Positions 39,124 through 47,357 are shown, counted from the first letter of the stretch. The stretch is DNA of 64,000 bases from UBA668 sp040081465 (GCA_040081465.1 JBEBGL010000007.1:1-64000), one strand, 5' to 3'. The notes: generated by a model not told the origin, from the sequence alone. Made by a program: numbers and translations.

Positions 39124-39777
39124 CTAGGCAGCGATCTGACCATCAACCATTGCGATGGTGCGTTGGGCGATGTCGTCGACCCAGCGCCGGTCGTGAGTCG
39201 CGACGACGATTGTCGTGTCTGTGGCTCGCTCGTGCAACGTGCGCGTTAGTCGTGCAAGCTGTTCGTCGTCGAGATGGGCGTCTGGCTCGTCGAGTACCAG
39301 AATGTCGGATCGGCCAGCGAGCGCTGCCGCAAGCGCGACGCGCCGACGCTGGCCGCCAGACAGCTTTCCGCAGCGCTCACTCGCAAGATCAACAAGGTCG
39401 ACATCGTGCAGCGCGCGATGCACCGCGCCGCGCCGCACGCGTTCGTTCGGTGCCAGTTCACGCATGACGGCAATCAGATCGACGTGATCGAACACTGACA
39501 AGCGACGCGGCACACTGTCGTCCTGCGGCAGGTAACCCAAGCGGCGGCGAACGGCAGCAAGGTTGTTGTCCACAACGTGTTCGCCGCCCACGACCAGCGT
39601 TCCCGCAGACGGCGCAGTCACCGTCGCAAGCAAGCGCAACAATGTTGTCTTGCCGCAACCGTTGGCGCCGATGACAACAGTGATACCGGCACCGATCGTC
39701 AACGACGGAACGTGCAACTCGAAGCGAGGCCCGTTGCGAAAGGCGACGCCTTCGAGGTGGATGACTGGCGCCGTCAT
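39124..39777 (-). CDS. ABC transporter ATP-binding protein
   Basis: 217 residues from ATG 39777; the frame runs on to 40023 but that part overlaps the membrane gene out of frame. Walker A GANGCGKTT, Q-loop region LGYLPQDDSVPRRLSVFDHVD, signature KLSGGQRRRVALAAAL, Walker B ILVLDEPDAHLD and H-loop VVATHDRRW are complete. It overlaps the upstream membrane-protein gene by 4 bases and is the last gene of a four-gene overlapping operon led by the desaturase-type gene and an ECF sigma factor. The substrate is unknown. Confidence 0.9.
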   Translation of the reverse strand: MTAPVIHLEGVAFRNGPRFELHVPSLTIGAGITVVIGANGCGKTTLLRLLATVTAPSAGTLVVGGEHVVDNNLAAVRRRLGYLPQDDSVPRRLSVFDHVDLIAVMRELAPNERVRRGAVHRALHDVDLVDLASERCGKLSGGQRRRVALAAALAGRSDILVLDEPDAHLDDEQLARLTRTLHERATDTTIVVATHDRRWVDDIAQRTIAMVDGQIAA

Positions 39778-40475
39778 GCGTCGCTCCAACGGTCGAGTCT
39801 CCGACGGCCGATTACCAGCGTCACGGCCCCGGCAACCGCGACCACGGCGGCGCCCACTTGACCAATCACACCGAACGGTGCGGTCGCGTCGTCGTTGATC
39901 TGTGCGACGAAGACGACCAGCGTCAGCCATCCCAATCCAACGCCGATTGCAGCGCGACGGACGCCGACATACGCGCCGACAGCGAGGGCCATCGATGTGG
40001 TTGCAAGCGCCGGCAGCATCCAAGCCAATCGCAGCCAGCCTTCGGTCGGCGAAGTCAGAACGGTCAAGAGCGAAAGCGCGGCGGCCGCGACGACCACTGT
40101 GACTGTGCGCAACAAGATCAAGCGCAGGCCCGAGAGCGGTGTTGCGACCGTCACTTCGTAGGCCCGGTCACTGTGCGGTCCGTACGCGAGTGCAACGCCA
40201 AGCACTGGAACGATCGGCGCGAGCGCGAGGAACACCGCGAGTTGGTCACCGGCTTCCCACTGTTTCGACCCGGCACCGGCGGCCATCAGCAACACCAAGC
40301 CGACGGCGGCGAACCACGCCCATCGCAGTACTGGTGTCGCCGCCATCAGTCGCGCGGTTGGTTCCGGCACTCGCAAAGCCAGCAGCGCGCGTTCGAAGCG
40401 ACTGCGCTTTGGCGCCGTGATCTCGCCCATGATCGCGTCGAGGTTGTTTGCCAAGCGCTCTTCGATCGTCCTCAT
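39774..40475 (-). CDS. Membrane protein, putative ABC permease or sigma regulator
   Basis: 233 residues with a cytoplasmic N-terminus of about 45 residues (RTIEERLANNLDAIMGEITAPKRSRFERALLAL) and about six hydrophobic helices. Its place between an ECF sigma factor and an ABC ATPase, with 4-base overlaps on both sides, suggests it is both the transporter's membrane partner and possibly the membrane anchor that holds the sigma factor. No zinc-finger anti-sigma motif (HxxxCxxC) is present. I do not recognise a named family. Confidence 0.7.
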   Translation of the reverse strand: MRTIEERLANNLDAIMGEITAPKRSRFERALLALRVPEPTARLMAATPVLRWAWFAAVGLVLLMAAGAGSKQWEAGDQLAVFLALAPIVPVLGVALAYGPHSDRAYEVTVATPLSGLRLILLRTVTVVVAAAALSLLTVLTSPTEGWLRLAWMLPALATTSMALAVGAYVGVRRAAIGVGLGWLTLVVFVAQINDDATAPFGVIGQVGAAVVAVAGAVTLVIGRRRLDRWSDA

Positions 40476-41011
40476 TGGTTCACCTCTCGTAGCAGATCGC
40501 GGGCGCGTGAGAGTCGACTCTTAACCGTGCCTTGGGGAATGGCGAGCAGCACGGCGGCCTCGGCAGTCGTGAGTTCATCGATGTACACGGCGCTGACCAC
40601 AGCGTGCAGTTCGGTCGGTAGTCGCGACAGCAAGTCGTACGTACGCGTGCCCGGCGCGGGTAGCGGCTCGGGTTCTGGCAGTTGCGCAACCGGAGTTGGG
40701 TGCGGGTGGCGCCGCAGATGATCGATCAGCCGACGCAGCGCAATCGACCACAGCCATGCGCCGACCTCGCCAGCTTCTGGGCGAAAGTTGCGAGCACTGC
40801 GCCACGCGCTTATGAACGTGTCTTGCAGCGCCGAGTCGACCAGGTCGTCGTCCGAGCATCGCGCCTGAAGCCGCAGCAGCAGCCAACGCGAGTGCCGGTG
40901 ATATAGCGCCTCGAGCGCGTGCCGATCGCCCGCCGCCACGTCGGCGAGCAGCTCGGCGTCGGTGCGCTCGGGTGCTGCCACACACAACAGCGTGCCAGTT
41001 CCGGCGCTCAC
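40472..41011 (-). CDS. ECF-type RNA polymerase sigma factor
   Basis: 179 residues. Region 2 is visible as EALYHRHSRWLLLRLQARCSDDDLVDSALQDTFISAWRSARNFRPEAGEVGAWLWSIALRRLIDHLRR, and region 4 as LSRLPTELHAVVSAVYIDELTTAEAAVLLAIPQGTVKSRLSRARDLLRE, the usual -35-binding helix-turn-helix. It overlaps the desaturase-type gene upstream by 4 bases and the membrane gene downstream by 4 bases, so its dose is tied to both. No anti-sigma gene of standard type is adjacent. Confidence 0.92.
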   Translation of the reverse strand: MSAGTGTLLCVAAPERTDAELLADVAAGDRHALEALYHRHSRWLLLRLQARCSDDDLVDSALQDTFISAWRSARNFRPEAGEVGAWLWSIALRRLIDHLRRHPHPTPVAQLPEPEPLPAPGTRTYDLLSRLPTELHAVVSAVYIDELTTAEAAVLLAIPQGTVKSRLSRARDLLREVNQ

Positions 41012-41967
41012 GCGTTGGCACGGCGACGCTGTTTGCGACTTTGCCGCCAGCCCCGCCAGTCTGAGCGAAGGCCGCGCATGGGAAATGCGAGTTGCTGCAC
41101 GATGCCGTTGGGCATCTCAGTCGGGATGCCGTAGTGCTCTGGCCGCTGATCGCGAGGCATGCGGTAAGTGCCGAACATGATGTCCCAAATCGGCAGGAAG
41201 ATCGAGAAGTTGCTGTTGTGTGCTTCTTTGCGGAGCTCGTGATGCCAATGGTGGAACTCGGGTGTCATCACAACTGGCCACAGTGGGCGCAGTCGAAAGC
41301 GCACGTTGAGATGTGCGCCGAGGCCGACGAGAAACTGGATGATGGCCAGTGCACCCGTGATGCGGTTGTCGATGCCGGCAGCGACAAACAGCACGACGAT
41401 CGGAATGATGAAGATTCCGTCGAATGGGTGCGCACGGAAGCCCGAGACCCAGTCGAGGTGGCGGGTGCTGTGGTGCACCTGGTGGAAACGCCAGAAGACG
41501 GGAACCTTGTGCGACCAACGGTGTGTCCAATACGCAAGGAAGTCGAACATCAGGAAGCCGCCGATGACCTGCGCGAGGGGCGGCAGCGAAGTGACAACTG
41601 GCCGCAGCAGCAAGCCGGGTATCCAGGCAAGTGACAAGAGGCCAAAAAAGAGTCCGACGACCAATCCGACGAACTGCAGTAATGGCTGCGTAGCGGCGTA
41701 GGCCAGATCGGTGCGCAACGCAAGGCGTCGGATGGGCACAGGGTGACGCCGGAAGAAACGTTCGAGCGGCCAAGAGACAACGAACAGCCCGAAGATGCCC
41801 GTCACCGCTTCGTTACCGACGAAGGCGCTGCCGATCGCGATCGCTGCCGCGATTGCTACGAGGATTGTGCCCCGACGCGTGCGAGGGGCGGGTTGCCGTG
41901 TGTTGGCAGCGGGCGGTGGGAGTGCAACTGCAGGTGAAACGGGCGATGCAGTGAGGGTGAGGCTCAT
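41008..41967 (-). CDS. Fatty acid hydroxylase/sterol desaturase family protein
   Basis: A 319-residue integral membrane diiron oxygenase. The histidine clusters are complete: HRWSH (near 148), HQVHH (near 162), and HHWHH (near 240). Four hydrophobic segments flank them. Family members hydroxylate or desaturate lipids such as sterols, hopanoids, carotenoids or alkylglycerols; the substrate cannot be assigned here. The N-terminus is Ala/Pro-rich. It is the first gene of an operon with the ECF sigma factor, membrane protein and ABC ATPase, all coupled by 4-base overlaps. Confidence 0.9.
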   Translation of the reverse strand: MSLTLTASPVSPAVALPPPAANTRQPAPRTRRGTILVAIAAAIAIGSAFVGNEAVTGIFGLFVVSWPLERFFRRHPVPIRRLALRTDLAYAATQPLLQFVGLVVGLFFGLLSLAWIPGLLLRPVVTSLPPLAQVIGGFLMFDFLAYWTHRWSHKVPVFWRFHQVHHSTRHLDWVSGFRAHPFDGIFIIPIVVLFVAAGIDNRITGALAIIQFLVGLGAHLNVRFRLRPLWPVVMTPEFHHWHHELRKEAHNSNFSIFLPIWDIMFGTYRMPRDQRPEHYGIPTEMPNGIVQQLAFPMRGLRSDWRGWRQSRKQRRRANA

Positions 41968-42000
41968 ACCCTCTCTATCGGGGCGAGGCGCCCGCTCGGT

Positions 42001-42879
42001 TCAGATCTCGAGGCCGAATCTTTCGGCAAATGCCTGCGAGTAATCGCTGTCGTCGTCGATGTTGCCCAGCGCAACCCAGTCTTCGTCGGTCATGGCCGCT
42101 CGACCGTCGATCAGTTCCTTTGCACCCCAACTGACGGCATAACGCAATTGCGGCTGATCGGTGGTGATCGCGTGATGAACGATCTTGCCGACCTCGAAAG
42201 GATCGGTGGCCTTCGCGATTCCGGCCGCGTACATGAGGAACATTCGTCGGTAGGCCGCGTCGTACGCGCCTGACTGGTTCGGCGCGTCGATGTTCTTGGC
42301 GAAGATCGCGCTCTTGGTCACGCCTGGTTCGACGATGGCGACGCGAATTCCAAACGGAGCGACCTCTTGCGCGAGCCCCTCGCTCAACCCCTCGAGTGCC
42401 CACTTGGAAGTCACGTAAGGACTCTGCGCCAGCGCCGCTACCTTGCCGACCACCGACGTGATGTTGACGATCGTGCCGCGGCGCCGCTGACGCATCCCCG
42501 GCAACACGTGTCGTTGGCAGCGAACTGCGCCACAAAGATTGATGTTCATGACGTCGAGGTACAGCTGCGTCGGGCATTCCTCGGCAACAGCATTGCCACC
42601 GACGCCAGCGTTGTTCACCAACACGTCGACGACGCCGTTGGTCTCGGCGAGGATGCGCGCGAAGCCCGTCGCGACCGAGTCGTCGGACGCGACATCGAGT
42701 TCGACCAAGTTCATCTCGACACCCGCTTGCTCCGCCATCGCGTTCAACTTGGTTGCTTTGTCGAGGCTGCGCACGGTGCCGTACACGACGAAACCTTGCG
42801 CGGCCAGATGAATCGCGGTGGCGCGGCCAATGCCGCTGTTGGCGCCGGTAACAACGGCGATGGGTGCAGAGTCGCTCAT
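42001..42879 (-). CDS. Short-chain dehydrogenase/reductase
   Basis: 292 residues from ATG 42879; an in-frame start at 42900 would add 7. It is a classical SDR: cofactor motif TGANSGIGRA near the start, NNAG near 84-87, catalytic Ser in NITSVVG, and YVTSK as the YxxxK pair. The C-terminal extension of about 60 residues (IDDDSDYSQAFAERFGLEI) is longer than in most classical SDRs. NAD(P) dependence is expected; the substrate is unknown. It has no clear operon partner. Confidence 0.9.
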   Translation of the reverse strand: MSDSAPIAVVTGANSGIGRATAIHLAAQGFVVYGTVRSLDKATKLNAMAEQAGVEMNLVELDVASDDSVATGFARILAETNGVVDVLVNNAGVGGNAVAEECPTQLYLDVMNINLCGAVRCQRHVLPGMRQRRRGTIVNITSVVGKVAALAQSPYVTSKWALEGLSEGLAQEVAPFGIRVAIVEPGVTKSAIFAKNIDAPNQSGAYDAAYRRMFLMYAAGIAKATDPFEVGKIVHHAITTDQPQLRYAVSWGAKELIDGRAAMTDEDWVALGNIDDDSDYSQAFAERFGLEI

Positions 42880-42912
42880 GGCCGCCGATCGTAGGCGCAA
42901 AGGCTGCGCGAC

Positions 42913-43434
42913 CTATTCGGCAGCGTCTTCGCCGCCCAGGAACTCGTCATGCCAAACGGGGTCGGGGTCGCAGCCAAGTGCAAGGCTGCGCACGCGATTG
43001 CCGTCGGTTAGCAGCACATCGAGCAGCAGTAGGCCCTGCGCCATGTGTGCTCGCCGAAGTGCGTGGTACCCGCGACGATCAACGTCCGAGGGAGGGCCGT
43101 CGGGCACGTCGGGGTCGATGACGACGCTGATCGTTTGGCAGAACGGCGCTTCAACGCCGGGCAACTGCGCCACGCCGACCAAGAGGCCGACTTCGGCAGG
43201 TGGGTCGAGCAGCATCGCCGTAATGCGGCGGCGCTCGTCGAGAAGCACGAGAACTTCGTGGCACACCGGCATGTCGAAGATTTCGGTAGCCAACATCACC
43301 GCATCGGAGAACTCGGCGATGACGATCGGGTCGTCGGGACTTGGGTGGAAGATGCTCCACGAGTGATCGTCGGACTGCAGTTGCAACGACTGCTGGCGAC
43401 GACGAGGCAAGCGCAAACGCGGCTTGAACGACAT
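42913..43434 (-). CDS. Hypothetical protein
   Basis: 173 residues from ATG 43434, chosen because GGAGGAAGT directly precedes it; the longer frame (to 43470) lacks such a site. The sequence is mixed alpha/beta and starts with a basic stretch (KPRLRLPRRRQQSLQLQ). There are hydrophobic strands (VCHEVLVLLDERRRITAMLLDPP) and an ending rich in acidic residues. I do not recognise a family. It lies between the SDR gene and the selenoprotein glutathione peroxidase on the same strand, with 79 bases to the latter. Confidence 0.65.
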   Translation of the reverse strand: MSFKPRLRLPRRRQQSLQLQSDDHSWSIFHPSPDDPIVIAEFSDAVMLATEIFDMPVCHEVLVLLDERRRITAMLLDPPAEVGLLVGVAQLPGVEAPFCQTISVVIDPDVPDGPPSDVDRRGYHALRRAHMAQGLLLLDVLLTDGNRVRSLALGCDPDPVWHDEFLGGEDAAE

Positions 43435-43513
43435 ACTTCCTCCAAGGACTGCATGGCCAAGAGCGACCAAAGCTGGTTCCGGGGGAAGCCGTTGCGGCGA
43501 GACTACCGGTGCG

Positions 43514-43978
43514 TTAAAGCAGTTCCGCTATGCGCGGTGCTAGTTCTTCCGGGGTTACCTTCGTGCCGAAGCGCTGCACGTTGCCTTCGCGGTCGACCAA
43601 GAACTTTTCGAAGTTCCACTTGATGTCTTCACCGTCGGTTTGCGCCTTCAGCCACGAGTACAGCTCGCAGGCACCTTCGCCATTGACTTCGATCTTGGAA
43701 AACATCGGGAAGGCAACGTTGTACTTAGTTTGGACGAACTTGAGAATGTCGGCTTCCGGGTCGGGTTCTTGCTTGCCGAACTGGTTGCACGGGAAACCCA
43801 TCACGGCGAAGCCCGCAGCTTTGTTGTCTTCGTGGAGCGTACGCAGACCTGCGTACTGAGGAGTAGCGCCTCAATAAGTGGCGACGTTGACGAGCAACAA
43901 CACTTGGCCGCGATAGTCGGCCAGGTTCACGTCTTCGCCCGTGATCGACTTCATCGTGAGGTCGTACATGTCGCTCAT
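43514..43978 (-). CDS. Glutathione peroxidase, selenocysteine (in-frame TGA) form
   Basis: The 154-codon frame from ATG 43978 to TAA 43514 is open except for one TGA at 43873-43871, codon 36. It aligns with the Cys paralogue directly upstream: MSDMYDLTMKSITGEDVN versus MTSMYDLTMKSITGEQVN, and codon 36 falls exactly on the catalytic residue (NVATY-TGA-GATPQY versus NVASQ-C-GLTDQY). I therefore read TGA36 as selenocysteine (U36). The other tetrad residues are Gln70, Trp121 and Asn122. A SECIS-like hairpin begins 14 bases after the TGA. The start overlaps the stop of the Cys gene by one base. Read conventionally this gene would be cut to a 96-residue C-terminal piece starting at 43804. Confidence 0.88.
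43839..43856 (-). promoter_or_regulatory. Bacterial SECIS-like hairpin for TGA36
   Basis: On the minus strand GTACGCAGGTCTGCGTAC forms a 7-base perfect stem with a GGTC loop. It begins 14 bases after the TGA, within the coding frame, where bacterial SECIS elements sit. The core GCAGGTCTGC is, from memory, identical to the apical core of the E. coli fdhF SECIS (GCAGGUCUGC). The E. coli bulged U is not obvious here. A specific SECIS search would decide. Confidence 0.75.
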
Positions 43979-44445
43979 TAGATCACCTCGGCGATCGGGT
44001 CGGCCAGCTCTTCTGGCTTGGTGAGCGGGCTAAAGCGCTGCACCTTGCCCTCGCGATCGACGAGGAACTTTTCGAAGTTCCACTTGATGTCGCTGTCGTC
44101 GCCGCTCTCGGCCTTCAGCCACGAGTAGAGCTCGGCCTGGCCATCGCCGTTGACATCGATCTTGGAGAACATCGGAAAGTTGGCGCTGTACTTCGCTGTT
44201 GCGAACTCACAGACTTCGGCGTCGGTGCCGGGCTCTTGTGCGCCGAACTGATTGCACGGGAACGCCAAGACGCTAAAGCCGGCTGCCTTGTTCGCTTCGT
44301 GCAGCGCAACCAGACCCGTGTACTGGTCGGTGAGGCCGCATTGGCTCGCAACGTTGACGACCAGAGCCACCTTGCCCCGGTAGTCGGCGAGGTTCACCTG
44401 CTCGCCGGTAATCGACTTCATCGTCAGGTCATACATCGAGGTCAT
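43978..44445 (-). CDS. Glutathione peroxidase, cysteine form
   Basis: 155 residues. The catalytic tetrad of the thioredoxin-fold peroxidase is present: Cys36 in NVASQCGLTDQYTGL, Gln70 in NQFGAQEPG, and Trp122-Asn123 in KWNFEKFLVDREG. It reduces hydroperoxides with thioredoxin-like or low-molecular-weight thiol reductants (glutathione is not typical in Actinobacteria, where mycothiol or thioredoxin serve). It overlaps the P-type ATPase by 4 bases upstream and the Sec paralogue by 1 base downstream. Close similarity to the Sec gene shows a tandem duplication. Confidence 0.95.
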   Translation of the reverse strand: MTSMYDLTMKSITGEQVNLADYRGKVALVVNVASQCGLTDQYTGLVALHEANKAAGFSVLAFPCNQFGAQEPGTDAEVCEFATAKYSANFPMFSKIDVNGDGQAELYSWLKAESGDDSDIKWNFEKFLVDREGKVQRFSPLTKPEELADPIAEVI

Positions 44446-46838
44446 GTTTTCACCCTATCCCGCTCGGCAATCCGACTGCCGAGCTCGAGCAACGGCCATG
44501 CGGCGACGATGACACCAGCTGCAAGCCCATACGCCCAACCCGCGGTTTGCGGCAGTTCGAACCAGTCGCGGCCCAAGGGAATGACAAACGCCAACGCGAA
44601 GAGTGCGGTCATCGCGATAACGAGGCCGCGTCGAAGGTGATTGAGCGGCCTCGCCACGCGGTAGAGGTTCATCAGCGCAACGGAGCCAGCGACGAGAACA
44701 GCGATCGTGCGCGCGTGGTCCGAGTCGATCGACTCGTCGAGTTGGGCGATCGCAAACACCGTCATCGTCGCTGCGGCAATGACGATGCCGGCTGGCACGG
44801 CACGGCCGAGCACGCGTGGCATGAACCCTTTCGCGACTCGTTGGTCGTTTGGTTCCAGCGCGAGGAAGAACGCGGGTACCCCAATCGTGAACCAACTGAG
44901 GATCGAGAGGTGGATCGGGCGCAATGGGTAAGCGAGCGCGAACACACCAGTGAGAATCGAAAGAAGGACTGAGTAGACGGTCTTTGCCAGAAACAGGCTG
45001 GCGACGCGTTCGATGTTGTTGATGACACGTCGACCTTCGCTAACGACAGCCGGCATCGCCGAGAAGTTGGAATCCATCAGCACCAGTTGTGCGACACCAC
45101 GTGTGGCTTCGCTTCCCGACGCCATTGCAATACCGCAATCACTGTCCTTGAGTGCCAGCACGTCGTTGACGCCATCGCCGGTCATTGCGACGGTGTGGCC
45201 GCGAGCTTGCAGCGCTCTCACCATGGCTCGCTTCTGGTGCGGAGTCACGCGACCAAAGACTGTGCCGTTCTCGATCGCGTCCGAGAATTCCTGGCTGTCC
45301 TCGTGCGGCAGCGTTGTCGCGTTGACGTTGTCTTCCCAGCCCACAAGTCCTGCGCGCTGAGCGACTGCGCCGACGGTCACGTTGTTGTCGCCGCTGATCA
45401 CCTTCACGATCACGCCCTGATCGGCGAAGTACTTCAGTGTCGCCGGCGCATCGGCGCGCATGATGTCTTCCAGCAACACGAGTGCGACGGGGCGCACCTT
45501 CGGCAGGTCGGGTTCTTCGCCGGTGAATGCGGTGTCGGTCGCAGCTAACACCAGTACCCGCTCGCCTTTCGCCGCGTGTCCTTCGACCTGCTCCTTCAGC
45601 GCGCCGGAGTACGCGTCGCCGAGCACGTTCTCCGGAGCGCCGAGTACCCAACTGCCACACGGCTTGCCTTCCTGCGTGGTGAAGGTCATGCCGCCCCACT
45701 TGCGGCCCGACGAGAACGGAACGCGGCCGGTGACGATCCATGTGGTCGGTTCGGTGAAGTGCGTGCCGAGCGCGGCGGTGGTTGCATTCGGGTCGGGGTC
45801 TAGTTGCGCGAGGGCGCACAACACGGGGTCGATAATGGCTCGATCTTCGCCGTCGATTGCATGCACGTCGGAGAGAGCGAGCGAACCCTCGGTGATGGTG
45901 CCGGTCTTGTCGGCGCAAAGCACATCGACACGCGCAAGCACTTCGATCGCTGGCAACTCTTGTACGAGGCAGCGTTGACGGGCGAGTCGCACTACGCCGA
46001 CCGCGAACGCAACGCTGGTTAGAAGAACGAGACCCTCTGGCACCATTCCGACCAAGCCAGCGACGGTGCTGATGATTGATTCCTGCCAGCCCTCGTGGCG
46101 GCGCAAGAACTGACTGCTAGCGAGTAGCAGGCCGACGGGGATGATGAGGTAGCCGACCCAGGTCACGATGCGGTTGATGTCGTTACGCAGCGGCGAGTTG
46201 ACCAGCGTGAAGCGGCGAGCTTCTTCGGCGAGTTTGATCGCGTAGTTCTCGGCGCCGACCTTGGTGACCAACATTCGGCCCGTGCCAGCGATCACGGCGC
46301 TACCACTCAATACTCCGTCGCCCGGAGCCTTCGTAACAGCATCGGCTTCGCCCGTGAGATGCGACTCGTCGAGTTCGAGGTTCTCGCCGATCAGCACTAT
46401 CCCGTCGGCGACGACCTGTGCACCTGAGCGCAACTCGGCCACATCATCGAGTACCAGTTCGTGTACCGCTAGCTCAACGACATTGCCGTCGCGCACGACA
46501 TGGGCTTTGGGAGCGCTGATCACGCTCAGAGAATCGAGCACTCGCTTCGCGCGCAGTTCCTGCACGACACCGATGACGCTGTTGGCGATGATGACGCCAC
46601 CGAACAAAGCGTCCTTCGGTGAGCCGGCGGCGATGACCAAGGCGGCGAGAACACCGATGACGAGGTTGATTGGCGCCAGCACGTTGGCGCGAATGATCTG
46701 GCCAACGGTGCGGGTCGGCGCGGCCGGGATGGCGTTGGTTTGGCCACGGGCAACTCGCTGAGCGACTTCGGCGACCGTCAAGCCGATCGACGGATCGGTC
46801 TGGGCCACGTTTGCTACATCAGCGGGGGAGTTGGTCAC
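44442..46838 (-). CDS. P-type cation ATPase, CtpE-like (Ca2+ type)
   Basis: A 798-residue P-type ATPase. The actuator motif LTGEAD is near 161-166, PEGL at 267-270 in TM4, and the phosphorylated Asp310 is in CADKTGTITEG. The P domain continues with VKVISGDNN and MTGDGVNDVLALKDSDCGIAMASGSEA. The family resemblance is to CtpE, the calcium transporter of mycobacteria, and related E1-E2 pumps without N-terminal metal domains. It heads an operon with two glutathione peroxidases (4-base overlap). The start is GTG at 46838, with TATAGG 9 bases upstream. Confidence 0.9.
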   Translation of the reverse strand: MTNSPADVANVAQTDPSIGLTVAEVAQRVARGQTNAIPAAPTRTVGQIIRANVLAPINLVIGVLAALVIAAGSPKDALFGGVIIANSVIGVVQELRAKRVLDSLSVISAPKAHVVRDGNVVELAVHELVLDDVAELRSGAQVVADGIVLIGENLELDESHLTGEADAVTKAPGDGVLSGSAVIAGTGRMLVTKVGAENYAIKLAEEARRFTLVNSPLRNDINRIVTWVGYLIIPVGLLLASSQFLRRHEGWQESIISTVAGLVGMVPEGLVLLTSVAFAVGVVRLARQRCLVQELPAIEVLARVDVLCADKTGTITEGSLALSDVHAIDGEDRAIIDPVLCALAQLDPDPNATTAALGTHFTEPTTWIVTGRVPFSSGRKWGGMTFTTQEGKPCGSWVLGAPENVLGDAYSGALKEQVEGHAAKGERVLVLAATDTAFTGEEPDLPKVRPVALVLLEDIMRADAPATLKYFADQGVIVKVISGDNNVTVGAVAQRAGLVGWEDNVNATTLPHEDSQEFSDAIENGTVFGRVTPHQKRAMVRALQARGHTVAMTGDGVNDVLALKDSDCGIAMASGSEATRGVAQLVLMDSNFSAMPAVVSEGRRVINNIERVASLFLAKTVYSVLLSILTGVFALAYPLRPIHLSILSWFTIGVPAFFLALEPNDQRVAKGFMPRVLGRAVPAGIVIAAATMTVFAIAQLDESIDSDHARTIAVLVAGSVALMNLYRVARPLNHLRRGLVIAMTALFALAFVIPLGRDWFELPQTAGWAYGLAAGVIVAAWPLLELGSRIAERDRVKT

Positions 46839-46847
46839 CCCTTGAAC

Positions 46848-46853
46848 CTATAG
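46848..46853. promoter_or_regulatory. Symmetric -10-like site between divergent genes
   Basis: CTATAG is self-complementary and lies between GTG 46838 (minus, CtpE-like) and ATG 46865 (plus, PPOX protein), which are 27 bases apart. On each strand a TATAG hexamer sits 9-10 bases from the start codon. The geometry matches the palindrome at 6119-6132, so this may be a bidirectional promoter. Confidence 0.4.
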
Positions 46854-46864
46854 CGTCCAGCCGC

Positions 46865-47251
46865 ATGGCAATCAGCGATGAGAAATACGTTCTGCTCACC
46901 ACTTTCCGCAAGTCAGGCGAGGCCGTTGCGACACCCGTGTGGATCGCACCGCTGCCCGACGGCGGGGCCGGCTTCACGACCGAGTCCAACGCAGGCAAGG
47001 TGAAGCGCATTCGCAACACGCCGCGCGTGACGTTGCAGGCATGTTCTGTGAGCGGAAAGGTGACGCCCGACTCAGCCGTTGTTGAGGCGACGGCCGCAGT
47101 GCGAGATGGTGCCGATGCACGACCGATTCACAAGGCGATTCGCCGCAAGTATCCGGTAATGGTCTCGTTACTGAGTGTTCCGTCGTTCTTCAAGAAGCTC
47201 GTTCGTCGCAAGCCTGCTGCTGAGTGTGCGATCCATCTCACCTTCGAGTGA
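46865..47251 (+). CDS. PPOX class F420-dependent-type oxidoreductase
   Basis: 128 residues from ATG 46865 with the split-barrel flavin/F420-binding fold: MAISDEKYVLLTTFRKSGEAVATPVWIAPLPDGG, then TTESNAGKVKRIRNTPRVTLQACSVSGKV. This K(V/I)KRIRNNPRV pattern belongs to the actinobacterial PPOX/Rv1155-like family that uses coenzyme F420, FMN or heme-like ligands. The substrate is unknown. An in-frame upstream extension (46811) overlaps the divergent ATPase and is rejected. The tRNA gene follows after 33 bases. Confidence 0.85.
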   Translation: MAISDEKYVLLTTFRKSGEAVATPVWIAPLPDGGAGFTTESNAGKVKRIRNTPRVTLQACSVSGKVTPDSAVVEATAAVRDGADARPIHKAIRRKYPVMVSLLSVPSFFKKLVRRKPAAECAIHLTFE

Positions 47252-47284
47252 GCGGCGCTCTCGCTTATGTAGCGTTGGGGCCAA

Positions 47285-47357
47285 GCCCTTGTAGCTCAGT
47301 GGATAGAGCAACGGTTTCCTAAACCGCAGGTCGCATGTTCGATTCATGCCAAGGGCG
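47285..47357 (+). tRNA. tRNA-Arg (anticodon CCT)
   Basis: A 73-base cloverleaf: acceptor GCCCTTG pairs with CAAGGGC, D arm GCTC/GAGC, anticodon loop TTCCTAA with CCT at positions 34-36 (47319-47321), variable AGGTC, T arm GCATG-TTCGATT-CATGC, and discriminator G. The anticodon stem has one A-C mismatch at its outer pair. CCA is not encoded. It reads AGG codons. The genes that follow look like accessory cargo, and tRNA 3' ends are common integration sites. Confidence 0.95.

Noticed and set aside
39858..40721. 287-codon plus-strand frame over the membrane protein and sigma factor
   Set aside because: Antisense to the overlapping ECF operon, low-complexity composition.
43804..43978. Reading the second glutathione peroxidase as a pseudogene broken by a nonsense mutation
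   Set aside because: The only defect is TGA at the exact catalytic position, the flanking codons are fully conserved and a SECIS-like hairpin follows. A random nonsense would not be expected there.
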